A stretch of DNA of 64,000 nucleotides from Microbacterium sp. C5A9 (GCF_022627955.1 NZ_JABXGD010000006.1:124001-188000), one strand, 5' to 3'; shown: positions 1 through 8,180, counted from the stretch's first letter. Program-made: numbers and translations. The notes: a model not told the origin generated them from the sequence alone.

Positions 1-281
1 TCATGTCGGCGCCGTACTTCGCCGAGGCGCTCACGCGCGGCCAGGCCTCCTGGCGCCGCGTCGTCATCGCCGCAGCGACCGCGGGCATCCCCGCTCCGGC
101 GTTCTCGTCGTCGCTGTCGTACTACGACGGCATCCGCGCCGACCGCCTTCCCGCAGCCCTCGTGCAGGGACAGCGCGACTTCTTCGGCGCGCACACCTAC
201 AAGCGCATCGACAAGCCGGGCACCTTCCACACGCAGTGGTCGGGCGACCGCACAGAGATCGAAGCCGAAGACACGCACTGA
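1..281 (+). CDS. gnd: 6-phosphogluconate dehydrogenase (decarboxylating), C-terminal part
   Basis: Only the last 92 residues are in the window; the gene begins upstream of base 1 and ends at TGA 279-281. The enzyme oxidatively decarboxylates 6-phosphogluconate to ribulose 5-phosphate with NADP+ in the cytosolic pentose phosphate pathway. The visible part is the typical C-terminal end of the all-alpha domain and tail: a segment around SYYDGIRADRLPAALVQGQR, then DFFGAHTYKRID and the substrate-side PGTFHTQW motif. The length and order of these blocks match the family end-to-end, so the gene looks intact here. It is followed by a strong hairpin terminator and convergent to an ABC exporter operon. 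The assignment rests on recognised family motifs; the N-terminal NADP-binding domain cannot be checked. Confidence 0.93.
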   Translation, partial: MSAPYFAEALTRGQASWRRVVIAAATAGIPAPAFSSSLSYYDGIRADRLPAALVQGQRDFFGAHTYKRIDKPGTFHTQWSGDRTEIEAEDTH

Positions 282-300
282 GCGAGTCTCGGACAAGACG

Positions 301-328
301 AAGGCCCCGGCGGTTCCGCCGGGGCCTT
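301..328. terminator. Rho-independent-type hairpin between gnd and the ABC exporter
   Basis: Inverted repeat AAGGCCCCGGC (301-311) and GCCGGGGCCTT (318-328) with a 6-base loop, followed by TTCGTCG on the plus strand. It lies 19 bases after the gnd stop and 24 bases beyond the stop of the convergent ATPase gene, so it may serve both. Confidence 0.8.
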
Positions 329-351
329 CGTCGTCTCTCGTCCGCTGTCCC

Positions 352-1077
352 TCACCGGGTGATGTCCTGCACCGACCCCTTCGCGAGTCGCAGCCGCCGT
401 GTGGCGCGGCGGGCGACCGCGGAGTCGTGCGTGACGACGATCATCGTGATGCCTTCGGCGCAGAGCCCTTCGAGCAGGGCGAGGATCTCGTCGCGCATGC
501 TCTCATCGAGGTTGCCCGTCGGCTCGTCGGCCAGCAGCACGCGAGGTCGCTTGACGATCGCCCGCGCGATCGCGACGCGCTGCTGCTGCCCCCCGGAGAG
601 CTCTGTGGGCAGATGATCGCCTCGATCGGCGAGGCCGACATGCGCGAGCGCCTCCGACACCCGGTTCCGGCGCTCCCCCGCATCGAGCGATGTCGGCTCG
701 AGCGCCATGTCCACGTTCTCCGCGGCGGTGAGCGTCGGAATCAGATTGAAGCCCTGGAACACGAACCCGATCTCCTCGGCGCGGATCCTGCTGAGCTCTC
801 GCGGGGAGGCCGAGGCGAGCTCGATGTCGCCGAGTCGCAGGGAGCCGGACGACGGCTTGTCGAGCGCCCCGAGCATCTGCAGCAGAGTGGACTTCCCTCC
901 CCCGGTCGGCCCCTGGATCGTGACGAACTCCCCGGGGAGGATCGTGAGATCGACCCCGGTGAGCGCCTTCACCGTGCGCCCCTTCTGCGTGTAGGTGCGG
1001 GTGACGTTCTGCGCCCGGTACACCGGAGCTTCCGCATCCGTGTGCGCCGTCGCCTGCGTGGTGTCTGCGATGGTCAT
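352..1077 (-). CDS. ABC transporter ATP-binding protein, MacB/LolD type
   Basis: A 241-residue ATPase that would power the permease encoded just upstream (76-base gap, same strand). Start ATG 1075-1077 is chosen because AAGGAGAAGGAC lies immediately before it; longer in-frame extensions have no ribosome site. Seen motifs: Walker A GPTGGGKS, Q-loop region GFVFQGFNL, signature LSGGQQQR, Walker B VLLADEPTGN, H-loop THD. This set with DEPTGN is typical of the MacB/LolD/FtsE subfamily, which exports peptides, antibiotics or lipoproteins or works mechanically, rather than importing. Probably transcribed with the permease, and possibly controlled by the adjacent two-component system. The substrate is not visible in the sequence. 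Confidence 0.9.
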   Translation of the reverse strand: MTIADTTQATAHTDAEAPVYRAQNVTRTYTQKGRTVKALTGVDLTILPGEFVTIQGPTGGGKSTLLQMLGALDKPSSGSLRLGDIELASASPRELSRIRAEEIGFVFQGFNLIPTLTAAENVDMALEPTSLDAGERRNRVSEALAHVGLADRGDHLPTELSGGQQQRVAIARAIVKRPRVLLADEPTGNLDESMRDEILALLEGLCAEGITMIVVTHDSAVARRATRRLRLAKGSVQDITR

Positions 1078-1153
1078 GTCCTTCTCCTTCTGCGTGTGAT
1101 CTGCTGTCTGTGTCCGTGCTCGCCGGTCCGTGACCCTGACGAGGTGCCGCCGC

Positions 1154-2641
1154 TCAGGCGACGGATCGCAGGGCCTCGGCCGGGCTGAGGCGCGCCGCGC
1201 GCCAGCCACCGAACGCTCCCGCGACGAGTCCCCCGAGCACCGCCAGGCCGACGGCCGCGACCAGGACCCACGGGGTGAAGGGGGCCTGCAGCACGATGTC
1301 GGCGGTCTGCTGCGCCTGGAACATCTGCCCACCGCCTCCGGTCGGACCGCCCATGCCTCCGGGCCCGCCCTGGGCAGCGGCCGAGGTGCTGCTCGCGGCG
1401 ATGGTGGGCTTGATGAGGTTGATCGCGAGGATGCCCGCAAGGCCGAGCGCCAGGCCCACCGCTCCCCCGAGGAGTCCCTGCACCATCGACTCCCCGGCCA
1501 CCTGACGCACGACGCGTCCGTTCGACCATCCGATCGCCTTGAGCGTGCCGAATTCACGGGTGCGCCGCGAGACACCGGAGAGCGTGAGCAGCACCGAGAG
1601 GAGCACGGCGACCGCGAGCACGATGATCGAGAGCCACGTACCCAGGTTCGTGATCAGCGACGTGGCGCTGGAGAGCGATCCCGACACGGTCGAGGCGAGC
1701 TCGGACTGCGACGTGATCGTCGCCTCCGGCAGCTCCTCGGCGAGGGCGCTCTGCACGGCGTCGATCGATGCCGCCGACTCGGCCTGCACGTAGACGGTCG
1801 AGATGACATCACCGGCGCCCGAGAGCTCCTGCGCCGTGTCGAGGGGCAGGTAGACGTTCGCCGCGGTGTCGGCGGAGTCCGACGTGGATGCCACGATGCC
1901 GACGACCTCGACGTCCGACCCCGCGACGTCGATCGTGTCTCCCACCGCGATCTCCGCGGTCGAAGCGTAGGTCGCGTCGACGAGGGCGACGAGCGCGCCG
2001 GCGTCGTCGCCGTCGAGTGCGCGACCGTCGCTGACCTCGACGGACGCCAGAGGCCCGACGGACACGGCGGCCGGGTCGATCCCGAGCACGGTGAACGAGT
2101 CGACTCCGAACGAGCCGCCACCACCGGCGCCGTCCTGCGGCGGCGTCTGCCCCTCGGTCGGCGCTGTCCCCTCGCTCGGCGCTGTCCCCTCGGTCGAGCC
2201 ATCCTCCGCACCGAAGCCTCCGCTGGGCAGCTCACCGGAGAACGTCGAGTTCGTCAGGCTGAGCGCTGCCGTCGCCGCGGTGACCCCGTCCGTCGACGTC
2301 ACCGAGTCGAGCACCGAGGCGTCGAGGGTCCCGCGCATGAAGTCGGTGCGCAGCGTCGACTGGCTGAGCGTGGTCGTGTCGCCGTCGGTCGCTCCCTCGT
2401 CTGCGCCGAAGTCGAATCGCTGACCGCCGCCCTCGCCCGGTTCCGCCGCGGCGCCGGTCACCGTCAGATCGGTGCCGACGCCGTACACCGACTCCAGCGC
2501 CTGTGCCTGGGCGTCTCGCACGCCCGCGGTGAGCGCGTTCACGATGATCACCAGTGCGATGGCGATCGCGAGTCCGATCGCCACGATCCAGGTCTGCTTC
2601 TTGCGGCCCGCCAGCTCTCGCCGCAGATAAGTGCCGTACAT
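1154..2641 (-). CDS. MacB-like ABC permease with FtsX domain
   Basis: A 495-residue membrane protein with the MacB/FtsX plan: one N-terminal membrane helix (about residues 18-40), a large extracytoplasmic domain, and three C-terminal helices (about 333-355, 388-408, 456-478). The cytoplasmic segment SRRTREFGTLKAIGW is the classic FtsX coupling motif. The start at 2641 follows GGAAGGAGAG. Two low-complexity inserts are odd: an acidic Thr/Pro/Gly segment near residue 150 encoded by an 18-base repeat, and a Gly/Gln/Met-rich loop near residue 410 containing GGPGGMGGPTGGGG. First gene of a two-gene operon with the ATPase; divergent from the response regulator. By analogy it exports or releases a hydrophobic or cationic stress compound, but the substrate is unknown. 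Confidence 0.88.
   Translation of the reverse strand: MYGTYLRRELAGRKKQTWIVAIGLAIAIALVIIVNALTAGVRDAQAQALESVYGVGTDLTVTGAAAEPGEGGGQRFDFGADEGATDGDTTTLSQSTLRTDFMRGTLDASVLDSVTSTDGVTAATAALSLTNSTFSGELPSGGFGAEDGSTEGTAPSEGTAPTEGQTPPQDGAGGGGSFGVDSFTVLGIDPAAVSVGPLASVEVSDGRALDGDDAGALVALVDATYASTAEIAVGDTIDVAGSDVEVVGIVASTSDSADTAANVYLPLDTAQELSGAGDVISTVYVQAESAASIDAVQSALAEELPEATITSQSELASTVSGSLSSATSLITNLGTWLSIIVLAVAVLLSVLLTLSGVSRRTREFGTLKAIGWSNGRVVRQVAGESMVQGLLGGAVGLALGLAGILAINLIKPTIAASSTSAAAQGGPGGMGGPTGGGGQMFQAQQTADIVLQAPFTPWVLVAAVGLAVLGGLVAGAFGGWRAARLSPAEALRSVA
2151..2197. repeat. 18-bp tandem repeat inside the MacB-like permease gene
   Basis: Two near-identical 18-base units (2151-2168, 2169-2186; one base different) plus 11 bases of a third. 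In the permease they encode the repeated GTAPSE/GTAPTE peptide in the extracytoplasmic domain. In-frame length change would be tolerated. Confidence 0.75.
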
Positions 2642-2730
2642 GTCTCTCCTTCCGCCGCGCGCCTCTCGCGGGCCGATGTCGACGTTAGGAAGCGGACTTT
2701 TGCGAGATCGAGGGGCGGGTGATGAGAACT

Positions 2731-2801
2731 CTATGGACGGACCACCTCACAGGAGACGCATAGCGCGTTCCATAGAAACTCCATAGGCGATTCCGCAGAA
2801 T
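2731..2801. promoter_or_regulatory. Response-regulator binding repeats and promoter
   Basis: Three copies of TCCATAG occur in the spacer between the divergent exporter and regulator genes: 2769-2775 and 2780-2786 as a direct repeat with an 11-base period, and one inverted copy at 2731-2737. OmpR/PhoB-type regulators bind such direct repeats one helical turn apart. The direct pair sits just upstream of a -10-like CAGAAT (2796-2801), which is followed by exactly six bases and the regulator ATG, suggesting a leaderless, autoactivated transcript. The inverted copy lies about 44 bases upstream of a possible TAACGT -10 (complement of 2682-2687) for the exporter operon. Confidence 0.55.
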
Positions 2802-2807
2802 GTACTC

Positions 2808-3536
2808 ATGAGCACCGATCTCCCCGAACTGCGCCGCCCCGACGGCTCGCCCCTCCGCATCCTCGCCGTCGACGACGAGCAGATGCTCACCGATCTGCTG
2901 GCGATGGCACTGCGGATGGAGGGCTGGGAGGTGCGCACGGCATCGTCGGGTCTCGAGGCGCTGCAGGTCGCGCGTGAGTTCGAGCCGGACGCACTGGTGC
3001 TCGACATCATGATGCCCGACCTCGACGGCATGGCCGTGCTCCGGCGCCTGCGCGAATCGGGGAGCCTCGTCCCCGTGCTCTTCCTCACCGCGAAGGATGC
3101 CGTGGGTGACCGAGTGGCCGGGCTCACGGCCGGCGGCGACGACTACGTCACGAAGCCGTTCAGCCTCGAGGAGGTCATCGCCCGTCTGCGCGCGATCATC
3201 CGCCGCACCGGGCACGCGACAGCCGATGACGGCCAGTCGATCCTCCGCGTCGCCGACCTCACGCTCAACGAGGACAGCCACGAGGTGATGCGCGACGGGA
3301 CCGAGATCGAGCTGACCGCGACCGAGTTCGAACTGCTCCGCTACCTGATGCGCAACGAGCGCCGCGTCCTCTCGAAGGCGCAGATCCTCGACCGGGTGTG
3401 GAGCTACGACTTCGGCGGCAAATCGTCGGTCGTCGAGCTCTACATCTCTTACCTCCGCAAGAAGATCGATGCCGGGCGCACGCCGCTGCTGCACACCGTG
3501 CGCGGTGTCGGCTACATGATCAAGGCACCGCAGTGA
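2808..3536 (+). CDS. OmpR-family DNA-binding response regulator
   Basis: A 242-residue two-component response regulator. The receiver domain (about 16-130) shows the acidic pair in VDDEQ, phospho-acceptor Asp66 in VLDIMMPDLDG, and the conserved Thr and Lys in FLTAKD and TKPFS. The C-terminal winged-helix domain (about 145-240) shows the LTATEFELL and SVVELYISYLRKKID blocks of the OmpR/PhoB family. The ATG at 2808 fits a leaderless start (CAGAAT plus six bases). Its stop overlaps the kinase GTG start. It probably regulates itself and the divergent MacB-like exporter through the TCCATAG repeats. This arrangement resembles antimicrobial-peptide or envelope-stress detoxification modules, but the signal is unknown. 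Confidence 0.92.
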   Translation: MSTDLPELRRPDGSPLRILAVDDEQMLTDLLAMALRMEGWEVRTASSGLEALQVAREFEPDALVLDIMMPDLDGMAVLRRLRESGSLVPVLFLTAKDAVGDRVAGLTAGGDDYVTKPFSLEEVIARLRAIIRRTGHATADDGQSILRVADLTLNEDSHEVMRDGTEIELTATEFELLRYLMRNERRVLSKAQILDRVWSYDFGGKSSVVELYISYLRKKIDAGRTPLLHTVRGVGYMIKAPQ

Positions 3537-5035
3537 GCACCACGAGGATGGCAGGGCGCCCGATGAGCCTGCAGACACGGCTGATGACAGCCGTGATCGG
3601 CTTCGTCTCGCTCATCCTCGTGATCGTCGCGGTGATCACCAGCGCGCTGCTCGGCGGGACGCTCGAACAGCAGCTCCAGGACAAGGTGACCGGATACTCC
3701 TCTCAGGTCACCCAGGTGGTCGGCGGCGTGCCAGCCAAGTACGCGAACGTCGACGCCATCTTCGAGGGCCAGGGCTCACGGGTTCCCCCGGGCATCCTGC
3801 TCGCCGTGTCGAGCACCGCGGGCGGCACCAGCGGCGTCGTCTTCCCCGACACCAAGGGCGAGTTGAGCGGCGTCTCGCAGACGCTGACGAGCGCCGACCT
3901 CGCGCGGATCGACACGGCGCTCAACGGGCGCCGAGTCGGCACGGTCACGCTCGACGACTTCGGCTCCTACCTCGTCGTCGTGCAGCAGGCCCCCAACGGC
4001 GTCAACGTCGTGACCGGCCTGCCCCGCACCGACATCCAGAATCAGCTGACCACTCTGCTGACGGTCATCGTGCTGGCGACCCTCGGGGGTCTGATCCTGC
4101 TCGCGCTGACCACCGCGATCACCATCAGGGTCGGCCTCAGACCGCTGCGCGCTGTCGCCGCGACCGCGACACGGGTCGCGAACCAGCCGCTCGATCGTGG
4201 CGAGGTGCAGATCACCGAACGCGTGCCGGCCTCCGAAGCCGACCCCCGCACCGAGACGGGTCTCGTCGGCGCCTCGCTGAACACCCTGCTCGACCACGTG
4301 AACACCTCGCTGGCGGCACGGCAGAAGAACGAGGAGCGGATGCGCCGGTTCGTCGCCGACGCGAGCCACGAGCTGCGCACCCCGCTGTCATCGATCCGCG
4401 GCTATTCCGAGCTCTCCCTGCGGGCACTGAAGCAGCAGGGCGGCGAGGCCGCGATCGAGGGCACCACGACATCCCTCGAACGCATCCAGGCGCAGTCGCT
4501 GCGCATGACCCGTCTCGTCGAGGATCTGCTGCTGCTGGCCCGGCTCGACGAGGGCCGCGAACTCGTCTACGGCACCGTCGACCTCACCCAGCTGGCGCTC
4601 GAGGGCCTCTCGGACGCCCGCCCCACGGCAGTCGACCACCACTGGAACATCGACGTGCCCGAAGAGCCGATCGTCATCATGGGAGACGCGGGGCGGATGC
4701 ACCAGGTGGTCGCCAACCTGCTCGCGAACGCCCGCACGCATACACCGGCCGGCACGTCGATCACTCTGCGGGTGAGCCGTGAAGGCGACGATGCCGTCAT
4801 CCGCGTGCATGACGACGGACCCGGCATCGATCCGGCGGTCCGCGAGGAGCTCTTCGCACGGTTCGCCCGGGGCGACAGCTCGCGTGCCCGTCAGACCGGA
4901 GGCACCGGCCTCGGCCTCGCGATCGCGAAGGCCATCGTCGAGGGCCACGGCGGCCACATCACGGTGGCGAGTCAGCCGGGCGACACGACCTTCACCGTCC
5001 GCATCCCGATCTCTCCCGCCACCGCCGCCGAGTGA
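3533..5035 (+). CDS. Membrane sensor histidine kinase
   Basis: A 500-residue sensor kinase, partner of the preceding regulator. The GTG at 3533 overlaps the regulator's TGA (GTGA) and is preferred for coupling; ATG 3548 is the alternative. Order: membrane helix (about 18-42), extracytoplasmic sensor of about 120 residues without a recognised domain, second helix (about 165-190), HAMP linker, HisKA with phospho-acceptor His near residue 279 in SHELRTPLSS, then HATPase with N box NLLANARTH, G1 DDGPGID and G2 GGTGLGLAI. All catalytic boxes are intact. The kinase ends 165 bases from a convergent redox gene, with a hairpin and a tandem repeat between. Confidence 0.92.
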   Translation: MSTTRMAGRPMSLQTRLMTAVIGFVSLILVIVAVITSALLGGTLEQQLQDKVTGYSSQVTQVVGGVPAKYANVDAIFEGQGSRVPPGILLAVSSTAGGTSGVVFPDTKGELSGVSQTLTSADLARIDTALNGRRVGTVTLDDFGSYLVVVQQAPNGVNVVTGLPRTDIQNQLTTLLTVIVLATLGGLILLALTTAITIRVGLRPLRAVAATATRVANQPLDRGEVQITERVPASEADPRTETGLVGASLNTLLDHVNTSLAARQKNEERMRRFVADASHELRTPLSSIRGYSELSLRALKQQGGEAAIEGTTTSLERIQAQSLRMTRLVEDLLLLARLDEGRELVYGTVDLTQLALEGLSDARPTAVDHHWNIDVPEEPIVIMGDAGRMHQVVANLLANARTHTPAGTSITLRVSREGDDAVIRVHDDGPGIDPAVREELFARFARGDSSRARQTGGTGLGLAIAKAIVEGHGGHITVASQPGDTTFTVRIPISPATAAE

Positions 5036-5041
5036 ACGGCG

Positions 5042-5073
5042 CAGCGCCCGGAGTCGAGCGGCCCCGGGCGCTG
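5042..5073. terminator. GC-rich hairpin after the histidine kinase gene
   Basis: Perfect 10-bp inverted repeat CAGCGCCCGG (5042-5051) and CCGGGCGCTG (5064-5073) with a 12-base loop, starting 6 bases after the kinase stop. There is no T tract, so it is a plausible but weak terminator. Confidence 0.5.
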
Positions 5074-5090
5074 TGGAGCGGAAGACCGCG

Positions 5091-5167
5091 GAACCGCAGA
5101 GCCGAGCCGGGAGAACCGCAGAGCCGAGCCGGGAGAACTGCAGAACCGAGCCGGGAGAACTGCGAGC
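5091..5167. repeat. 22-bp tandem repeat, about 3.5 copies
   Basis: Units at 5091-5112, 5113-5134 and 5135-5156, plus 11 bases of a fourth. The first two are identical; the third differs at two positions. They fill most of the spacer between the convergent kinase and redox genes. No protein assignment is convincing. Strand slippage is the likely origin; copy number could vary between strains. Confidence 0.85.
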
Positions 5168-5199
5168 CCGACGGCGGAGCAGCAGCCCCGGACGCCGGC

Positions 5200-6774
5200 T
5201 CAGTAACCCGCGAAGGCGTCGGTCGTGAGCGAACGGGCCTTCTGGAGGGCCGGGGCGAGGTCGGCGATCAGCCGCGGCGGACCGGAGATGTACGAGTGAC
5301 GCGTGGCGAGGTCGGGCACGTACAGCTCGAGGTGGTCGGCATCGAGTCGAGCGCCCTCCGCCCAGGTCCAGTGCGCCGGAAGGTCTGCGGGCTCGTCACG
5401 GGTGAACACGACCACGCGTGCACCCGTCGCGGCCAGTTCGTCGCGGAAGGCGAGCTCGGCGCTGTCGGATGCCACGTAGACGAGCACCACATCGCGCTGC
5501 TGCCCCGTGAGCTGCAGCTGGCGCAGCTGCGAGACGAACGGGGTCACGCCGATACCCGCGGCGACCATCAGCACCGGTGTCTCGGCACGAGGCAGCAGGA
5601 AGTCCCCCCAGGTTCCGGTCACCGCGAGCGCGGCCCCCGGTTCGGCTGCGGCGAGAGCGCGCTTGTAGCTCGACGGATGCGTCTGGTCGCCGTTCTTGTA
5701 AGCGATGCGCAGCGTCGGCAGGTCGGCCGGAGCCGAGACGATGCTGAACTCGCGACGGGTGCCTCGTGCGTCGGGTCGGTGGTGCGGTACGTCGAGTTCG
5801 AGGTACTGACCGGGAAGGAAGCGGACTTTGCCCTTTGCGCGGAACGTCAGCTCCTGCGCCGTGGGGGTGATGAACTGCCGCTTCTCGAGCACGAGGCGCA
5901 CCGACCCGCGCAGGGCGAAGGCAAAGGCGAGCAGGTTGCCGATCAACAGGGCACGCTCCTGCCCGAGGGTGAAGAGCCCGGCGACCTCGATCGGCCACCC
6001 GGCGAGCACTCCGACGAGCGCCGCCACGGAGAACTGCTGCCACCGGCGCGGCGGCAGGGTCAGCGGCTCCGACAGCATGAACGCGCCGAGGAACAGGAAC
6101 GGCGACTGCAGCAGCGCGAACGAGAGCGCGGATCCGAGATCGAACGCGATCGAGAACTCCTGCGCCTGCACCGCCTGCCGCAGCACCGAGACCGCGATCG
6201 CGACGACGAGGAAGAGCACGACGATCCGCACCTTCTCGGTGCGCCACAGGACGGCGAGTCCGAGGATCACGACCGGGACGACGAGCGACGGCGTGCCGAC
6301 CCACCACGACGACGACGTTCCGAGCCATTCGAAGGCACCGAAGGAGCCGAGGATCGACACGACGGCGGCACCGAAGGCCGCCGGGTTGAGGATGTGACGT
6401 CCGCGCCAGGCGATCAGGTACTTCGACAGGCTCGCGACGGCACCGGCGATCGCGAGGCCCAGCAGCGCCGTCGGCTCGATCCCCGGTCGCAGGACGAAGA
6501 GGAGGATCAGGGCGGTGACGAGCGATGACTCGATGCGCCACGGCAGGCGCAGGATGCGCTGCGCCACCGCATCCACGAGCGAGATCACGACCGCGAGCAC
6601 GACGAACGAGGCGATGATCTCGAGCGGTGCGGGCGAGACGATCACGCCGAGCATCGACAGCACGAGGGCGATGAGGGCGAGCGCCGAAAGGGCGAACAGC
6701 ACCAGGCGGTACATCGACATGCCGCCGAGCAGTGCCAGGACGCGCTGGCGCAGGGCGGTGAGGGAGGTGATCAC
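5200..6774 (-). CDS. NqrB/RnfD-like membrane protein fused to a ferredoxin-NADP reductase domain
   Basis: A 524-residue fusion. The N-terminal 290 residues hold about nine or ten membrane helices resembling NqrB/RnfD; the segment AFMLSEPLTLPP corresponds to the conserved loop of that family. The C-terminal part is a cytosolic FNR-type module: RREFSIVSAP for FAD binding and VLMVAAGIGVTPF for the NAD(P) pyrophosphate loop, then a nucleotide-binding lobe. It would take electrons from cytosolic NAD(P)H and pass them through the membrane to an outer flavin carrier. Directly downstream of the ApbE and FMN-lipoprotein genes on the same strand (27-base gap), which supports that role. The family of the membrane half is inferred from residue pattern; the final acceptor is unknown. 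Confidence 0.8.
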   Translation of the reverse strand: MITSLTALRQRVLALLGGMSMYRLVLFALSALALIALVLSMLGVIVSPAPLEIIASFVVLAVVISLVDAVAQRILRLPWRIESSLVTALILLFVLRPGIEPTALLGLAIAGAVASLSKYLIAWRGRHILNPAAFGAAVVSILGSFGAFEWLGTSSSWWVGTPSLVVPVVILGLAVLWRTEKVRIVVLFLVVAIAVSVLRQAVQAQEFSIAFDLGSALSFALLQSPFLFLGAFMLSEPLTLPPRRWQQFSVAALVGVLAGWPIEVAGLFTLGQERALLIGNLLAFAFALRGSVRLVLEKRQFITPTAQELTFRAKGKVRFLPGQYLELDVPHHRPDARGTRREFSIVSAPADLPTLRIAYKNGDQTHPSSYKRALAAAEPGAALAVTGTWGDFLLPRAETPVLMVAAGIGVTPFVSQLRQLQLTGQQRDVVLVYVASDSAELAFRDELAATGARVVVFTRDEPADLPAHWTWAEGARLDADHLELYVPDLATRHSYISGPPRLIADLAPALQKARSLTTDAFAGY

Positions 6775-6801
6775 GGGTCTACTCTTCCCTAGTTCCGGGG
6801 G

Positions 6802-7659
6802 TCAGGGGCGTGCGGTGAACAGGTGTGCGGGGCATCCGGGCGAGCGCTCGGCGCGACCGTCGGTCGACATGCGCACCCACTCGACATCCCAGGACGCGGC
6901 GAGCTCGGGCCCACCGTCGAAGAACAGCGCGGTGGCGACGGCATCCGCTCTCATCGCATCTGCGGCGATCGCCCAGGTCGCCGCCCAAGTGCGCACGGGT
7001 ACGCCGGTGCGGGCGTCGAGCACATGGTGCAGCCCCTCTCCCCAGGCGCGGCGGTTGACCGCCGAGGCGCACAGCGCCGCATCCTGCAGCTCGATCACGC
7101 CGATCGCTCTGGTCGCGTCGTACGGATGCTCGAGACCGATGCGCACCGCGCCGCCGCGCACCCGCATGTCTCCGCCGGCGTCGACGACGAGATCACCCGG
7201 CACCTCGGCGAGCACGTCGGTCACGAGGTCGACGAGACGTCCCTTGCCGAGTGCACCCACATCGACGAGCGCCGGAGCGGATGCCGTGACCTCCCCCGCC
7301 GTCCACCGGAGGCGGTCGCTCCAGTCTCGCGGCGCGGCGATCGGATCGCTCGCCACGAGCGAGTACGACGCGTCGTATCCGAGCGCCGAGAGGCTGTCGG
7401 CGACGAGCGGGTTGACCGCTCCCGCTGTCGCCTGGGAGAGCTCGCGATAGGCGTCGAGCATCGCCCCCGCATCCCGCGAGGAGATCGACCCGCCGTCGCG
7501 GCCCACGCGCGTGACCGCGGAATCGGACCGGAACCGCGACCACCCCCGGTCGAACCGATCGATCTCGGCGCTGACGAGCTGTCGTTCGTCGGCGCCGAGC
7601 TCGTTCGATGTCTCGATCTCCCAGGTCGTGCCGATCGCGTCGAAGCGCCAGATCGCCAT
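6802..7659 (-). CDS. apbE: FAD:protein FMN transferase
   Basis: A 285-residue ApbE-family flavin transferase, which moves FMN from FAD onto a Ser or Thr of extracytoplasmic redox domains. Seen motifs: N-terminal FDAIGTTWEIE, the family block VDVGALGKGRLVDLV, DLVVDAGGDMRVRGG, the substrate region GLHHVLDARTGVP, and DAMRADAVATALF carrying the metal-binding acidic residues. No clear signal peptide is present, unlike many bacterial ApbE proteins, so it may act in the cytosol or be secreted otherwise. It sits between the FMN-binding lipoprotein (17-base gap) and the NqrB/RnfD-FNR fusion, which are its probable substrate and electron donor. Start ATG 7659 is preceded by GAGG 14 bases upstream, a modest site. 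Confidence 0.92.
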   Translation of the reverse strand: MAIWRFDAIGTTWEIETSNELGADERQLVSAEIDRFDRGWSRFRSDSAVTRVGRDGGSISSRDAGAMLDAYRELSQATAGAVNPLVADSLSALGYDASYSLVASDPIAAPRDWSDRLRWTAGEVTASAPALVDVGALGKGRLVDLVTDVLAEVPGDLVVDAGGDMRVRGGAVRIGLEHPYDATRAIGVIELQDAALCASAVNRRAWGEGLHHVLDARTGVPVRTWAATWAIAADAMRADAVATALFFDGGPELAASWDVEWVRMSTDGRAERSPGCPAHLFTARP

Positions 7660-7676
7660 GGCCGTGGTCAGGCGCC

Positions 7677-8144
7677 TCAGGCGGCGGCCTGCTCCTTGAT
7701 CGAGTCGACGGCCTCGTTGAACCCACCGCTGGTGAGCGACGAGCCGGCGACGCGGCTGACGTTCAGCTCGTCGAGCGACTTGCCCACGACCTCGTCAGAG
7801 ATGCCGTCGATGAACTGGCCCTGGTACTGCTCGGTCTCGCGAGCCTTCGGGTCGCCCGTCACCTCGACCTCGGTCACGACGCCGTCGGCGATCGTGAGGG
7901 TCACGCTGATGGACTCGACCGTCTCCGGCGTCTGGTACGAGCCGTCGGCCGTGTAGGTTCCGTCGCTGTAGTCACCGGTCGACGCTCCCGAATCGGTCGA
8001 TTCGGTGCTCGTGTCGGTTCCGGTGTCGGTGGACTGGTCTTCGGCGTCGGCCGTGCCGGAGCATCCCGCGAGGACGAGGAGTCCTGCGACGCCGGCGAGA
8101 GCTGCGCCCTTGCGAACAGAAGTCGGTACAGTCGTGCGGATCAT
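7677..8144 (-). CDS. FMN-binding domain lipoprotein
   Basis: A 155-residue lipoprotein with a signal peptide and lipobox LVLAGC (lipidated Cys28), then a Ser/Thr/Asp-rich linker (about 30-60) and an FMN-binding domain similar to RnfG/NqrC C-terminal modules. The segment AGSSLTS aligns with the SGATxTS flavinylation motif; the second Ser would be the covalent FMN acceptor. A good ribosome site GGGAGGACC precedes ATG 8144, and TACGGT (complement of 8181-8186) is a possible -10. It is first in an operon with apbE and the reductase fusion. It is inferred to be the outer-face electron carrier of the module. Confidence 0.85.
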   Translation of the reverse strand: MIRTTVPTSVRKGAALAGVAGLLVLAGCSGTADAEDQSTDTGTDTSTESTDSGASTGDYSDGTYTADGSYQTPETVESISVTLTIADGVVTEVEVTGDPKARETEQYQGQFIDGISDEVVGKSLDELNVSRVAGSSLTSGGFNEAVDSIKEQAAA

Positions 8145-8180
8145 GATGGTCCTCCCGGCCTTGATCGGTGTGTTGATTCG

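Noticed and set aside
5091..5167. CRISPR array at the 22-bp repeats
   Set aside because: The units are directly adjacent without spacers, and no cas genes are present.
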